Of a stretch of DNA of 64,000 nucleotides, positions 10,890 to 21,718 are shown piece by piece. Under the pieces are notes generated by a model. That model was given only the letters and a program-made list of their open reading frames with translations. It was not told where the DNA came from and made no database searches. The position numbers and the translations under genes are program-made. How positions within the stretch are numbered: the first letter of the stretch is position 1; each line of letters begins with the position of its first letter. The stretch spans positions 76,056,416 to 76,120,415 of the forward strand of contig OX375878.1 of assembly GCA_947359465.1 (NCBI GenBank). The letters run 5' to 3'. Source of the stretch: Metellina segmentata. Lineage: Eukaryota > Arthropoda > Arachnida > Araneae > Tetragnathidae.

Positions 10890-13664
10890 ATTTTTCTATT
10901 AATGACACAGATACTCAGCTCTGTGTTTTGACCATGGACGTATAAGCGTTCAGCGGTTTTGAATTTGATTTCTGACTAAATGATTTACGGTATAAACATA
11001 AAAGCATATTTTTACTGTCCAGAGGAAAGTGGTTGGTTGTCCTTTATGTCAAACAACATCAAGTAAATGGACTCACATAAGGAACGTTTCAAGGGCACAT
11101 TCATTTTTCGATTAATGACCCAGATACTTAGCTCTGCGTTTTGACCGTGGATGTATAAGCGTTCAGCGGTTTTGAATTTGATATCTGACTAAATGATTTA
11201 CGGGTATAAACATAAAAGCATATTTTTACTGTCCAGAGGAAAGTGGTTGGTTGTCCTATATGTCAAACAACATCAAGTAAATGGACTTACATAAGGAACG
11301 TTTCAAGGGCACATTCATTTTTCGATTAATGACCCAGATACTTAGCTCTGCGTTTTGACCGTGAATGTATAAGCGTTCAGAGGTTTTGAATTTGATATCT
11401 GACTAAATGATTTACGGGTATAAACATAAAAGCATATTTTTACTGTCAAGAGGAAAGTGGTTGGTTGTCCTTTATGTCAAACAACATCAAGTAAATGGAC
11501 TTACATAAGGAACGTTTCAAGGGCACATTCATTTTTCGATTAATGACCCAGATACTTAGCTCTGCGTTTTGACCGTGAATGTATAAGCGTTCAGCGGTTT
11601 TGAATTTGATATCTGACTAAATGATTTACGGTATAAACATAAAAGCATATTTTTACTGTCCAGAGGAAAGTGGTTGGTTGTCCTTTATGTCAAACAACAT
11701 CAAGTAAATGGACTTACATAAGGAACGTTTCAAGGGCACATTCATTTTTCGATTAATGACCCAGATACTTAGCTCTGCGTTTTGACCGTGAATGTATAAG
11801 CGTTCAGCGGTTTTGAATTTGATATCTGACTAAATGATTTACGGGTATAAACATAAAAGCATATTTTTACTGTCCAGAGGAAAGTGGTTGGTTGTCCTTT
11901 ATGTCAAACAACATCAAGTAAATGGACTTACATAAGGAACGTTTCAAGGGCACATTCATTTTTCGATTAATGACCCAGATACTTAGCTCTGCGTTTTGAC
12001 CGTGAATGTATAAGCGTTCAGCGGTTTTGAATTTGATATCTGACTAAATGATTTACGGGTATAAACATAAAAGCATATTTTTACTGTCCAGAGGAAAGTG
12101 GTTGGCTGTCCTTTATGTCAAACAACATCAAGTAAATGGACTTACATAAGGAACGTTTCAAGGGCACATTCATTTTTCGATTAATGACCCAGATACTTAG
12201 CTCTGCGTTTTGACCGTGGATATATAAGCGTTCAGCGGTTTTTAATTTGATATCTGACTAAATGATTTACGGTATAAACATAAAAGCATATTTTTACTGT
12301 CCAGAGGAAAGTGGTTGGTTGTCCTTTATGTCAAACAACATCAAGTAAATGGACTTACATAAGGAACGTTTCAAGGGCACATTCATTTTTCGATTAATGA
12401 CCCAGATACTTAGCTCTGCGTTTTGACCGTGGATATATAAGCGTTCAGAGGTTTTGAATTTGATATCTGACTAAATGATTTACGGTATAAACATAAAAGC
12501 ATATTTTTACTGTCCAGAGGAAAGTGGTTGGTTGTCCTTTATGTCAAACAACATCAAGTAAATGGACTTACATATGGAACGTTTCAAGGGCACATTCATT
12601 TTTCGATTAATGACCCAGATACTTAGCTCTGCGTTTTGACCGTGGATATATAAGCGTTCAGCGGTTTTGAATTTGATATCTGACTAAATGATTTATGGGT
12701 ATAAACATAAAAGCATATTTTTACTGTCCAGAGGAAAGTGGTTGGTTGTCCTTTATGTCAAACAACATCAAGTAAATGGACTTACATAAGGAACGTTTCA
12801 AGGGCACATTCATTTTTCGATTAATGACCCAGATACTTAGCTCTGCGTTTTGACCGTGGATATATAAGCGTTCAGCGGTTTTGAATTTTATATCTGACTA
12901 AATGATTTACGGGTATAAACATAAAAGCATATTTTTACTGTCCAGAGGAAAGTGGTTGGTTGTCCTTTATGTCAAACAACATCAAGTAAATGGACTTACA
13001 TATGGAACGTTTCAAGGGCACATTCATTTTTCGATTAATGACCCAGATACTTAGCTCTGCGTTTTGACCGTGGATATATATGCGTTCAGCGGTTTTGAAT
13101 TTGATATCTGACTAAATGATTTACGGTATAAACATAAAAGCATATTTTTACTGTCCAGAGGAAAGTGGTTGGTTGTCCTTTATGTCAAACAACATCAAGT
13201 AAATGGACTTACATAAGGAACGTTTCAAGGGCACATTCATTTTTCGATTAATGACCCAGATACTTAGCTCTGCGTTTTGACCGTGGATATATAAGCGTTC
13301 AGCGGTTTTGAATTTTATATCTGACTAAATGATTTACGGGTATAAACATAAAAGCATATTTTTACTGTCCAGAGGAAAGTGGTTGGTTGTCCTTTATGTC
13401 AAACAACATCAAGTAAATGGACTTACATAAGGAACGTTTCAAGGGCACATTCCTTTTTCGATTAATGACCCAGATACTTAGCTCTGCGTTTTGACCGTGA
13501 ATGTATAAGCGTTCAGCGGTTTTGAATTTGATATCTGACTAAATGATTTACTGTATAAACATAAAAGCATATTTTTACTGTCCCTAGGAAAGTGGTTGGT
13601 TGTCCTTTATGTAAAACAACATCAAGTAAATGAACTTACATAAGGAACGTTTCAAGGGCACATA
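10890..13664 (+). repeat. 213/214-bp satellite, thirteen copies
   Basis: The landmark GCTCTGYGTTTTGACC occurs at 10918, 11131, 11345, 11559, 11772, 11986, 12200, 12413, 12626, 12840, 13054, 13267 and 13481, always 213 or 214 bp apart. The one-base difference is TTACGGTAT versus TTACGGGTAT. Internal copies differ at only a few sites; the first and last are the most diverged, as expected if homogenisation is weakest at the edges. Copies 3-6 and 13 share GTGAATGTAT, whereas copies 7-12 share GTGGATATAT. No open frame runs across units. The right edge ends at CACAT, directly against a tRNA-like SINE. Confidence 0.97.
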
Positions 13665-13753
13665 AGAGGGGTCAATCCCCAGAGAGGAATCAAACTAGCG
13701 CCACCTACGAATCGCAGGTTAATAGCACAGCGGTTAAGCCCACTAAGCCACTT
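13665..13753 (-). mobile_element. tRNA-like SINE head, second family, antisense
   Basis: On the minus strand this reads AGTGGCTTAGTGGGC (A-box-like), then about 30 bases later GTAGGTGGCGC and GTTTGATTCC (B-box-like), then CTCTCTGGGG. The layout and several phrases match the copy at 3220-3300. It adjoins the end of the satellite on one side and the tail of another SINE on the other. A tRNA gene is unlikely because the B-box has changes and the stems are imperfect. Confidence 0.5.
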
Positions 13754-14047
13754 TAGGTAGGTATTTCAATTAATATCGTACTGGAGCAACACGACGGGCT
13801 ATTGCCGATGGTACAGAGATCAACCCCAACGGAAAACATTCGAGGACAATACCATGTTATTTTGAACCACGGTCAGATGAAAAGGCAACGCCTGAGCTGG
13901 TACCCCACTCTCCAAGCTACCATGCCACGCCAACGTTGAGGCCACGACGGATTTCACGTGCACCAGCGCCCTTTGTACACGACGGTCTTTGTCTGGATTC
14001 TTCCGGTTGGTAATCCGGTGGTCTTCCAACCGAGCTATTGCGGCCAT
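13754..14047 (-). mobile_element. tRNA-derived SINE, near full length
   Basis: In window orientation the tail comes first (AGGTAGGTATTTCAATTAAT, then ACTGGAGCAACACGACGGGC). The body follows (GATCAACCCCAACGGAAA, CACGGTCAGATG, GAGCTGGTACCCCACTCTCC, GGCCACGACGGATTTCACG, ACACGACGGTCTTTG). The tRNA-like head is last (GGTTGGTAATCCGG to GAGCTATTGCGGCC). The same modules in the same order occur at 19150, 27265, 31341, 60499 and 61011. An 81-codon open frame across it is incidental. Confidence 0.85.
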
Positions 14048-15399
14048 GCTGAACGGAGACCCCATCTAAAGTCATAACTTAGTAATTGGTGTAAATAAGT
14101 GCCGATTATTATAATTTTGTAACGATTCCTGTTCCATACTTAACTTATTTACAATTACTGTATAATTTAAAAGATTACACGAGCTTACGGATATACTTAC
14201 GGATACGGAGCTTACTGCCAATATTCGACATTTTTACATCTAATTTTATCCAAGTAAGAATGTGTTGAGGGGTTATGGAGCACATCAACCCGAAGGGGCC
14301 TTAATCACCGATATTGAATTTTAGGATTGCACTTTGGTTTAGCCCTTATAATTAAATAATTGGAAATTGGGTGAAAGCATTTGTTCATTTGAGTCTAATA
14401 TTCATTGTGTTGTTGGTTACAGCAACACAATGCAGAAATGCAACTAAAATTTAGACAGATCGACTAAGTAATTAGAAATTGAAATTTAAAAAAAATTGAA
14501 GAGTAAATAGTGGGAAATATCAGAATCAGAACAAAACTTGGTGACATTTTATACAAAATAGACATGCGCAGAAGCATACATGCGTGTGTGTTCTAGATAT
14601 GATGTTCTGATTCGCACGATATTCTGCTTCACCACAGGACGAATCGTTGGCAACAGTACTGCAGCAAATTTCAACCACTGTTGCCATGCCGATGGTGAAT
14701 CGACTTAAAAATTTCACGATTCATTTAATTTAATTTCAAGGTTATGTGTTCACAAACAATTTTAAGTGATAGTCGTATGGATAATTTTGAGAACTATTTT
14801 ATACTACTAAACACATCGTGAACAAATTGTTTTCAAAAGGAATTTCTTAGTAGCCTATGGGCAGCAAAAAGAGTGGGTAATTTCTGTAACTTGTTGTTTA
14901 AATCAATAAAAAAATATATCTACTTTTTGCCAGATCTTCAAAAAATGTAATATAATTTTTTTAATGTACTACAGAATTTTAGTTAATAGTTTATGTGTAT
15001 GACATGAGATAGAAAGGCTAAAAAATGCTAGGATGTTTTACGTTTTTTGAACCACAGTAAAAAAATTATTCAATTGTTATGCCTTGCTATTTTATTAGGA
15101 AGTGACAAAAGTTAAGCCACTGGTAAAGATATAGAAAGTAATAGAACGATTTTTATGTTCCTGGGATATTCTATTATCTTTAATATGTTTATCTTTCAAA
15201 CTACTTAGATGTATGTTACTCTCTCTTAATAAAAATGAGCTTTTAAATGATGACTATTGTAATTTATTGACATTTAATTTTAAATGAATCTGCCATTTCA
15301 GAATGCATTGATGATCTTACATAATCTATTTAAATAGTTCAGTTAGCAAAAATAATATTCAAGTAATACGAGTAGGTACAATAAAAATTGTATCAAACT
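14048..15399. other. AT-rich DNA without recognised features
   Basis: No terminal repeats, SINE modules or protein similarity seen. Composition becomes extremely AT-rich after about 14880. Confidence 0.45.
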
Positions 15400-15615
15400 T
15401 GAATATCTATTAAAAAATAAATATGCAAGTTAAATATTTATTAAAATAGAAATATTTTAAAGTTAAATATTTATTAAAAAGTAAATATTCAAGTTAAGTA
15501 TCTATTAAAAAATAAATATTCAACTTAAATATTTATCAAAAAATAAACATTCAAGCTAAATATTTATTAAAAAAGAAACATTCAAGAAAATATTTATTGA
15601 ATAATAAATATTTTG
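15400..15615. repeat. AT-rich minisatellite, about 36-bp unit
   Basis: The phrase TTAAATATTTATTAAAAA followed by a variation of TAAATATTCAAG repeats about six times with a spacing near 36 bp. Units are diverged. No coding capacity. Confidence 0.75.
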
Positions 15616-16041
15616 AAGTTGGATGCGACATGTTTGCTCCACAGATGGAATATGCTTCATGTTCTTCTTCTATACAAATGTTTCATTCCTTAACTATAAA
15701 AGCTGTCAATCTTTTTTTTTTCAGTGACTGAATACCCTTAGTTCTCAGCTGTTAGATATATAGTATCTAATCAATCACATTCGTATTAAATTTGACATTC
15801 TTTCAAAATACTAACGTTGCGTATTCAGTACTTCACTTTCATCTATCTTAACATTAAACAAACAAAGAAGCATTAACTTGAATAAAATCTGTACATTTAT
15901 GAGACGTTAAATTAATACATGGCGAGATTCTATTGCAATAAATGTTGTAAAAGTGATACAAACTGCCACAAAATGTATCATAATTACAAAAAAACTACTG
16001 CATCAAATTTTATTCACAATGTATGTTTTTCAAGAATAAAT
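15616..16041. other. AT-rich spacer
   Basis: No feature supported. It ends at the left 8-bp target duplication CTAACCTA (16042-16049). Confidence 0.4.
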
Positions 16042-16300
16042 CTAACCTAGGTACAGCTACACTCTACGTTTATGAGTGATGGCAACGGCTTGGCGATTTT
16101 TTTTTGGCGCACTTCTAGTAGCGAGTTACGATAAATTAAGTCAACAAATCTTTCGTTACGGTTGTTGCCGCGGTTTTCATGGCAACCTCGGCAAACGGTT
16201 TTCAATTTTCATATTCTAGAAAGTTCTTCCAAAAGTCGTTTGATTTCATTGATTCGTTTGAAATTTTTTCTTTCCTCCCATTGGTTATTTTGTTTTAAAC

Positions 16301-17846
16301 TAGGGGGCTCCGCCCCCTGCTCGCTTACGCTCGCCAACCCCCGGGGATTGCTGCGCAATCCCATTTGGTTTGCTTCGCAAACCAACACTCCTGTCACAGA
16401 TACCATTTGGTTTGCTTCGCAAACCAACATTACTTTCACAGAGTGAAACTATCTGAATAATTCGTATTATGCTGATTTCACTTTCCGGTTCATGACGTCA
16501 CAGCGAGGGCTTCGCTGCGTCTCGCTTACGCTCGCCGACCCCGGGGATTGCTACGCAATCCGTTTGGTTTGCTTTCTCAAACCAATACTTCTTTCGCAAG
16601 TGATTTAACTTTTTTTTGCTTTAACACTTAATGCACCCTAAACTAATAGCCGCATCAGTAAAAAATCTTCTGCATCTTGTTCCCTGTACAATTTTAACTA
16701 AACATTGTTAATATCCAAACTTTACGATCTGTACTTTGTCGGTAAACTGTCTTGAAAACAGAGGGAAAAAAGCGAGCCTTTTTCCTCGCCAAATAAAAAG
16801 AAATCGTTTTTATGGCAATTGTTGCTACGATAAATTTGATATCTGGCAAACCCGATAGTCAAAAGTGTAACCCACTACTGCTTTCGGAAGCAGCTATGCG
16901 AACTGAAAAATACGAAATTTGTGTCACCAACTTTTGATTGCATCGAATTTATTTATGAACCAATTTTAAAAATAATTGTACCGTAAGAAAGAGTATATTC
17001 TGAGGTATACTGCAATATTTTTAAAATTAAAAATTAACAGTAATACTATACAGATATGACCATTTTAGTTTTGTATCGGAAGTTACGATCTGAAAGTTCC
17101 GAAAATTGTATGACCCACTTTTATTTGCATCGATTTTATTTATTAACCAATTTGAAAAATAATTGTACCATAAGAAAGAGTGTAATGTAATGTATTCAGT
17201 GATGTTTTCAAATTTTAAAAATAATGGCTTTTGCCGTAGACAAAACGGTTTTAACAATAAGTAGCGAAAATATCCAAAGATTCCGAATTTTGTATGACGA
17301 ACTTTTGATCGCATCCAATTTAATTATTAACCGATTTCAAAAATAATAGTACCGTAAGAAAGAGTATATTCTGAGGTATACTGCTATATTTTAAAAATTA
17401 AAAACTAATAGTAATTAGATATAGATATGGCAGTTTTAAAAAAAAGTAACAAAAATGTCCCGATTTTTCCTGAATTTCAAAAAAATATTATCAAGAACCA
17501 AATTTAAATTAAAAAAAAAACTCGACGAGCTGCAAAAATTTACGTTGAGAGGTACTCTTAAAAAAAAACTCACGACTGAAGACTGAAAATTTGAATGTGT
17601 TTTGCTCACTCGCGGAAGAAATTTCACTTCTTCAACTTTAACACTTAATAAAACCTAAACTAATAGCCACATCGGAAAAAAATCTTAATAATTAACCAGG
17701 GAATACGATGAAGAACAAAGCATGTTAATTTCATTTTTTTCCGATCAGTACTTTCTCGGGAAACCGTCTAAGAATCGAGCTAAACAACACAGTTTTCAAT
17801 TCTGCGGCGGCGGCAGCGGCGGTAACATTTTTTTAATATAGAGAGA
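16301..17846 (-). mobile_element. Reverse-oriented Helitron-type insertion
   Basis: It starts in window orientation with CTAGGGGGCTCCGCCCCC, the reverse of a Helitron 3' hairpin plus CTAG. Serial palindromes follow, such as GGGATTGCTGCGCAATCCC and GGTTTGCTTCGCAAACC. A second 3'-terminus-like block lies around 16520-16590, and sequence around 16600-16800 recurs in part at 17620-17820, so the insertion is internally rearranged. The far end is near 17846, where the reverse strand reads TCTCTCTATATT. It is placed there because the undisturbed sister element at 22943-23772 has TTTTAAAATATA at the corresponding spot. The A/T target rule is not clean at this end. Confidence 0.7.
16880..17440. repeat. 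About 185-bp tandem repeat inside the Helitron
   Basis: Three units are marked by GCATCGAATTTATTTA-like phrases at 16940, 17127 and 17311, each followed by ATAATTGTACCGTAAGAAAG and ATATGACCATTTT-like blocks. The same unit occurs three times in the other reverse Helitron at 21.9-22.5 kb, so the repeat belongs to that Helitron family. Confidence 0.8.
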
Positions 17847-18421
17847 AATATCTTTTGATTGCATTGGTCCTTTTAAATCGTTTTCTGTGATACCATTGGT
17901 CCATTTATTTGTATTTTGACAGTTGTGGATTTTTTATTTTATTATAATAGTTTTTTTTCACTAATGGATTAAGAGCTTTGTTTTTTTGACCATTTTCGTT
18001 TTAAATTTTTTTTTACGAAAGAATTCTGATAGTATCAGGTTGTATTATTTCTTGCTTTTTCTTTTGTAAATCTTTTTCTTTTGTAAATCTTTTTCTTTTT
18101 TAACATGCCCACTGTATTTAGTGTAATTGATAAGTTTCAGGGTATTCTTACCCAACATTCGTAACTTAGTTTCTCTGCTAGTTCACAAATGTGTTTTATA
18201 TGTGCTTAAGCTTACTACTTTTTGTGAAAGTTTTTTAAAAATACACTTTTTAAAACGTTCTGAAATGTGTTTAAAAAGTGTGCTGCAAAAAGAAAAAAAA
18301 TTGTGAAAGAAAAAGAGTTCGGAAATAATTCTTTCCTTGGCGACTTTAGAAGTTCGCCAAAAAAATCCCCAAGGCAGTTGCCATCGTTTGTAAACGTAGA
18401 GTGTAGCTGTTCCCTAACCTA

Positions 18422-19149
18422 CATTCAAATTTTGAAAAACCAGTATGAACCAGTATAATCCAGTATGAACTTCCCTTGTATAAATATCATCGTATTTGAT
18501 CTAGAAAAGCTAAAAAAATAATTTCTAAAAAAATATTAGTATTTGTACAAAAATAAGAGTAAAGAGTGTGAGATTTTTAAACTCATCTACACAACCGTTC
18601 ATTAATTAGCGATATATATTTTACACCACCTTAAGCATGGACTTATTTAAAAAACGACGCTTCCTTTTATTTCTAGGGAGCTGTTCTAGAAAAAAGAGGC
18701 TGTAAAACTTGCTGCAGTCGAAAATCGAATTCCGAGTTATCGGTTTCCTTTCACGGTTAAATTGATATCCATACGCTCACTGGAGTAGAATAGAATCAAT
18801 TCGTTCAAAGAGTTGAGAAAACCTATACTGGCGCGACTGTCTATGTCGATATTCTCCTCCTGATCTTCCTTTCTTCCCTTTTGATATAGGATTTTCGCCG
18901 AATATTGGTTCAGACCAATTCACTTACTAGAAAGACAAGTAAAACCGAAAAAAAAAAGGTTTAATTTTCAGTATCTTTTAAAACGTAACTCTTTAAAAAG
19001 GTGGATTAGGTTCCTGTAAATGTTAGTAATTACTTGTACCCTTTAGCATTGTGTACTCTGATATGCATAAAGTACTTTCTGAAAATTTTCCTTTGAAAAT
19101 AATAATTGTTTTGAAATGTACATAACTGATTTAAGGGTTAGGAAGATAG
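18422..19149. other. AT-rich spacer
   Basis: Starts just after the right target duplication of the TIR element. No feature supported before the SINE at 19150. Confidence 0.4.
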
Positions 19150-19607
19150 TTAGGTGATTTTACGTCGCACTGGAGTAACACTACAAGCTATTGGGCAGTC
19201 TGGGGTCAATCCCGAAGTGAAAGATTCGAGGATACTTCGTAAATTTGAACCCAAGGTCAGATGCCGAGGCAACAACTGAGCTGGTACCTCACTCTCCAAG
19301 CTCCCACACTATACCAACGACATGAGTAACACTACGAGCTATTGGTGACAGTCTGGGGGCAATTCCGAAGTGAAAGATTCGAGGATACTTCGTATATTTG
19401 AACCAAGGTCAGAACGTATATTTGAACCAAGGCAACTACTGAGCTGGTACCTCACACTCCAAGATACCACACTATAACAACTTGAGGATATTTGAAGCTA
19501 CGGAAGATTTAACGTGAACCAGCCCCCGTGTTCACGACGGTCTTTGGCTTCACCGAGTAACTCAGTTGTAACTAATTTGTTGTTCTTCCAACTGGGCTAC
19601 CACGGTC
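19150..19607 (-). mobile_element. tRNA-derived SINE with internal duplication
   Basis: Tail first (TTAGGTGATTTTACGTCGCA, CTGGAGTAAC), body, then head ending CCAACTGGGCTACCACGGTC. It is longer than other copies because about 152 bp of tail and body is present twice. The phrase GAGTAACACTAC followed by AGCTATTGG occurs at about 19173 and 19325, each time followed by GTGAAAGATTCGAGGATAC. A short part of the body (CAAGGTCAGA to TTTGAACCAAGG) is also repeated near 19410-19435. The two halves have diverged slightly. Confidence 0.8.
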
Positions 19608-21437
19608 CTAAGTTAATTCAAAACGTGTAACTGATTAAAATATATTAGAAGCATTATATTTCAAGTTATATGTAGGTGGAGTTAGTGTTTCTACCAGGGA
19701 ACTTCGTACGTACGTTTCCTGTAGGTAGTTTAAGCATAATATTAGATGGCTTGTTTTCCAAATAATATTTAATCACGTAGCCAATAAAAATTCCAAAGAA
19801 CGAATTATGAATTAATATCTGATAGTTCATTGATCAACACCAATTAGATTAAACACCAAAAGTATCTAAAATAGCAAAATGCAACGTTTTAAGATACGCG
19901 CAATATGTATCATGCGAAAATGTTTAGGCAACAAAAATAAAATCTTAACAGCCCGTCTTTTTTTTTTTTTTTTTTGCTCTAAAGTTCCCAATCATATAGG
20001 TAAAGCTAATTTGATCTACTTACGTAATGGTTACAAGAATTCTTATAATTATATAAAGCATTCATAATTATATTTCAATTAATATTTAGTGGTCTTAGTA
20101 TTTTAAAGTTAAAATTGAATTCTCTTCTTGTCATTTATATTTTATGGCATTCGTTGAATCCATGGGCGTTTGCTTTTATTAAGGAACATTTACTATCAAA
20201 TGCTTAATTGGATAAGCTACCTTTGTTAAAAAAATGACTACTTCATTTTATATCCCTTGCTTTATTGCTTTTGCAGATAAGTTTTCACAATATTTCTCAT
20301 TAATAGACTCTTTGAAGTTTACGAAATTGGTTGAAATTTAATTTAGAAAAGAGGATTCAGTAATTGCACCCATACCCATTCTGTTTCCTCTGTTGTTGAA
20401 TTTTAAATCTAACGAATTTCATCAAAACAGGGTCCGAATTAAAATTCTTCTTCTTCCATTCCATCTTATGCTGCAATTTTTACAGCTGCGAAAAATCGTT
20501 ACGGTGCATAAAAGAACGTAACTAATTGCATATTCTTACAGATCCCTATTGATTAGAACGATAGGAAATTAGTCTTCATTTGCGAAAGACTATTACGAAA
20601 GATGTAGCCCTAATTAGAAATACAAACTATTTCGCTTGCTTAATCGATATTATCTCTGAAGAATTCTAATTACGGAGTTCTTGAGAATCGAATGGACGTA
20701 ATTTCGAATCGAATGCAAATCACTAAACATCAGTGAACATATTTATTTGAAATATTAGCGTTATTCAAAATAGCAGGCAAATTGAAGTCCTTCGTGTAAT
20801 CACAAACTCTAGATTTGGACATAAACATTTTAAAACTTTCTGAGCAGTAATATTGGATTCAATTTAATCTTAATCATCATAAAATGAAATAAGTCTTGGA
20901 TGAAATTAGGAAGCGTTGTTGACATTAGTGATTAGTTTCTTCATATTTTCAGTCGAACTTAATATTTTGATAAAATAAGGTCGGGTAGATCTTTAAGCAA
21001 GCGCCCTTTTAGTGTAATTTGCATTTGTTTTTCAAAAAGCATTTGCTTAATTATCAAAGATTCTTTGAAGTCTCTTGTAAGTAATTTGTTTTTACCGAAA
21101 AAGTTGCTAAGATCCTTCAGAAAAGGACATCATCAAACTGTAGTTTTTAAAAACTAGCAAACCTGAGCATAGAATCTGCTCTGCAAACCCTTAATTATTC
21201 ATATCTGTTTATGACTATTGTTGCTTATATTTCATCGAATTTGAATTCATTTATAATGCATATATGCACATTTTGTGCCGCAAAATGAAATAAAATCAAT
21301 AGAAAATAAAAGCAATATTTGATGTACTCCTTACAAGTCTTACATATTCTTACTTCCAAAATAGTGCATGGCAAAATTTTCTCATCATAGTCGTGTTACT
21401 ACAATTAGTTTCGGGAGATCCTCTTCAATTGGACATG
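19608..21437. other. AT-rich DNA without recognised features
   Basis: I see no mobile-element termini, tandem repeats or protein similarity in these 1.8 kb. It ends at the TTAA duplication of the next MITE. Confidence 0.45.
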
Positions 21438-21441
21438 TTAA

Positions 21442-21672
21442 AGTTACAGTAGTGTAAGTCACCTTTTCGAGAAAAAAAAAAGACAGAACTTCCACTGCCA
21501 TCAGTTGGCCATTGAATAAAGATCTGTATTACTTCACGTTTTCAGTTGACAGATTGACTTAACTAGATCTGGTTTCTGTCTAATTAATTATATTTAGTTA
21601 AATTTGATTATAGTATACCTGGTTTCTGTATGTCTTTTCTTTTTTTAGAAAGTGACTTACACCACTGTAACT
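21442..21672. mobile_element. 231-bp MITE with TTAA flanks
   Basis: The ends are inverted copies of AGTTACAGTRGTGTAAGTCA, continuing through CYTTY, with TTAA on both sides (21438-21441 and 21673-21676). A TTAA duplication suggests piggyBac or Kolobok. The alternative is a Tc1/mariner element with TA duplications and ends CAGTRGTG. I prefer TTAA because the inverted match extends outward through AGTTA. The centre is AT-rich without coding capacity. Confidence 0.75.
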
Positions 21673-21718
21673 TTAAGCCGTCCATGTATTCTATTTACTT
21701 AAAAGGTTATTTGTTGTA

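Larger units (their letters stand above)
16050..18413. mobile_element. TIR transposon with 8-bp target duplication, copy 1 (interrupted)
   Basis: The left end GGTACAGCTACACTCTACG and the right end, read in reverse as GGAACAGCTACACTCTACG, form inverted repeats. They continue imperfectly for about 60 bases through GATGGCAAC and a T-rich run to TTGGCG. Both sides are flanked by the identical 8-mer CTAACCTA (16042-16049 and 18414-18421). An 8-bp duplication fits hAT, Merlin or P-type transposases; the terminal GG is not typical of hAT, so I leave the superfamily open. No transposase frame is visible. Its core is split by a Helitron-type insertion at 16301-17846. A second copy lies at 22943-23772 in opposite orientation. 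Confidence 0.85.

Noticed and set aside
10890..13664. CRISPR-like array
   Set aside because: The entire 213/214-bp unit is repeated, with no unique spacers, and the setting is eukaryotic.
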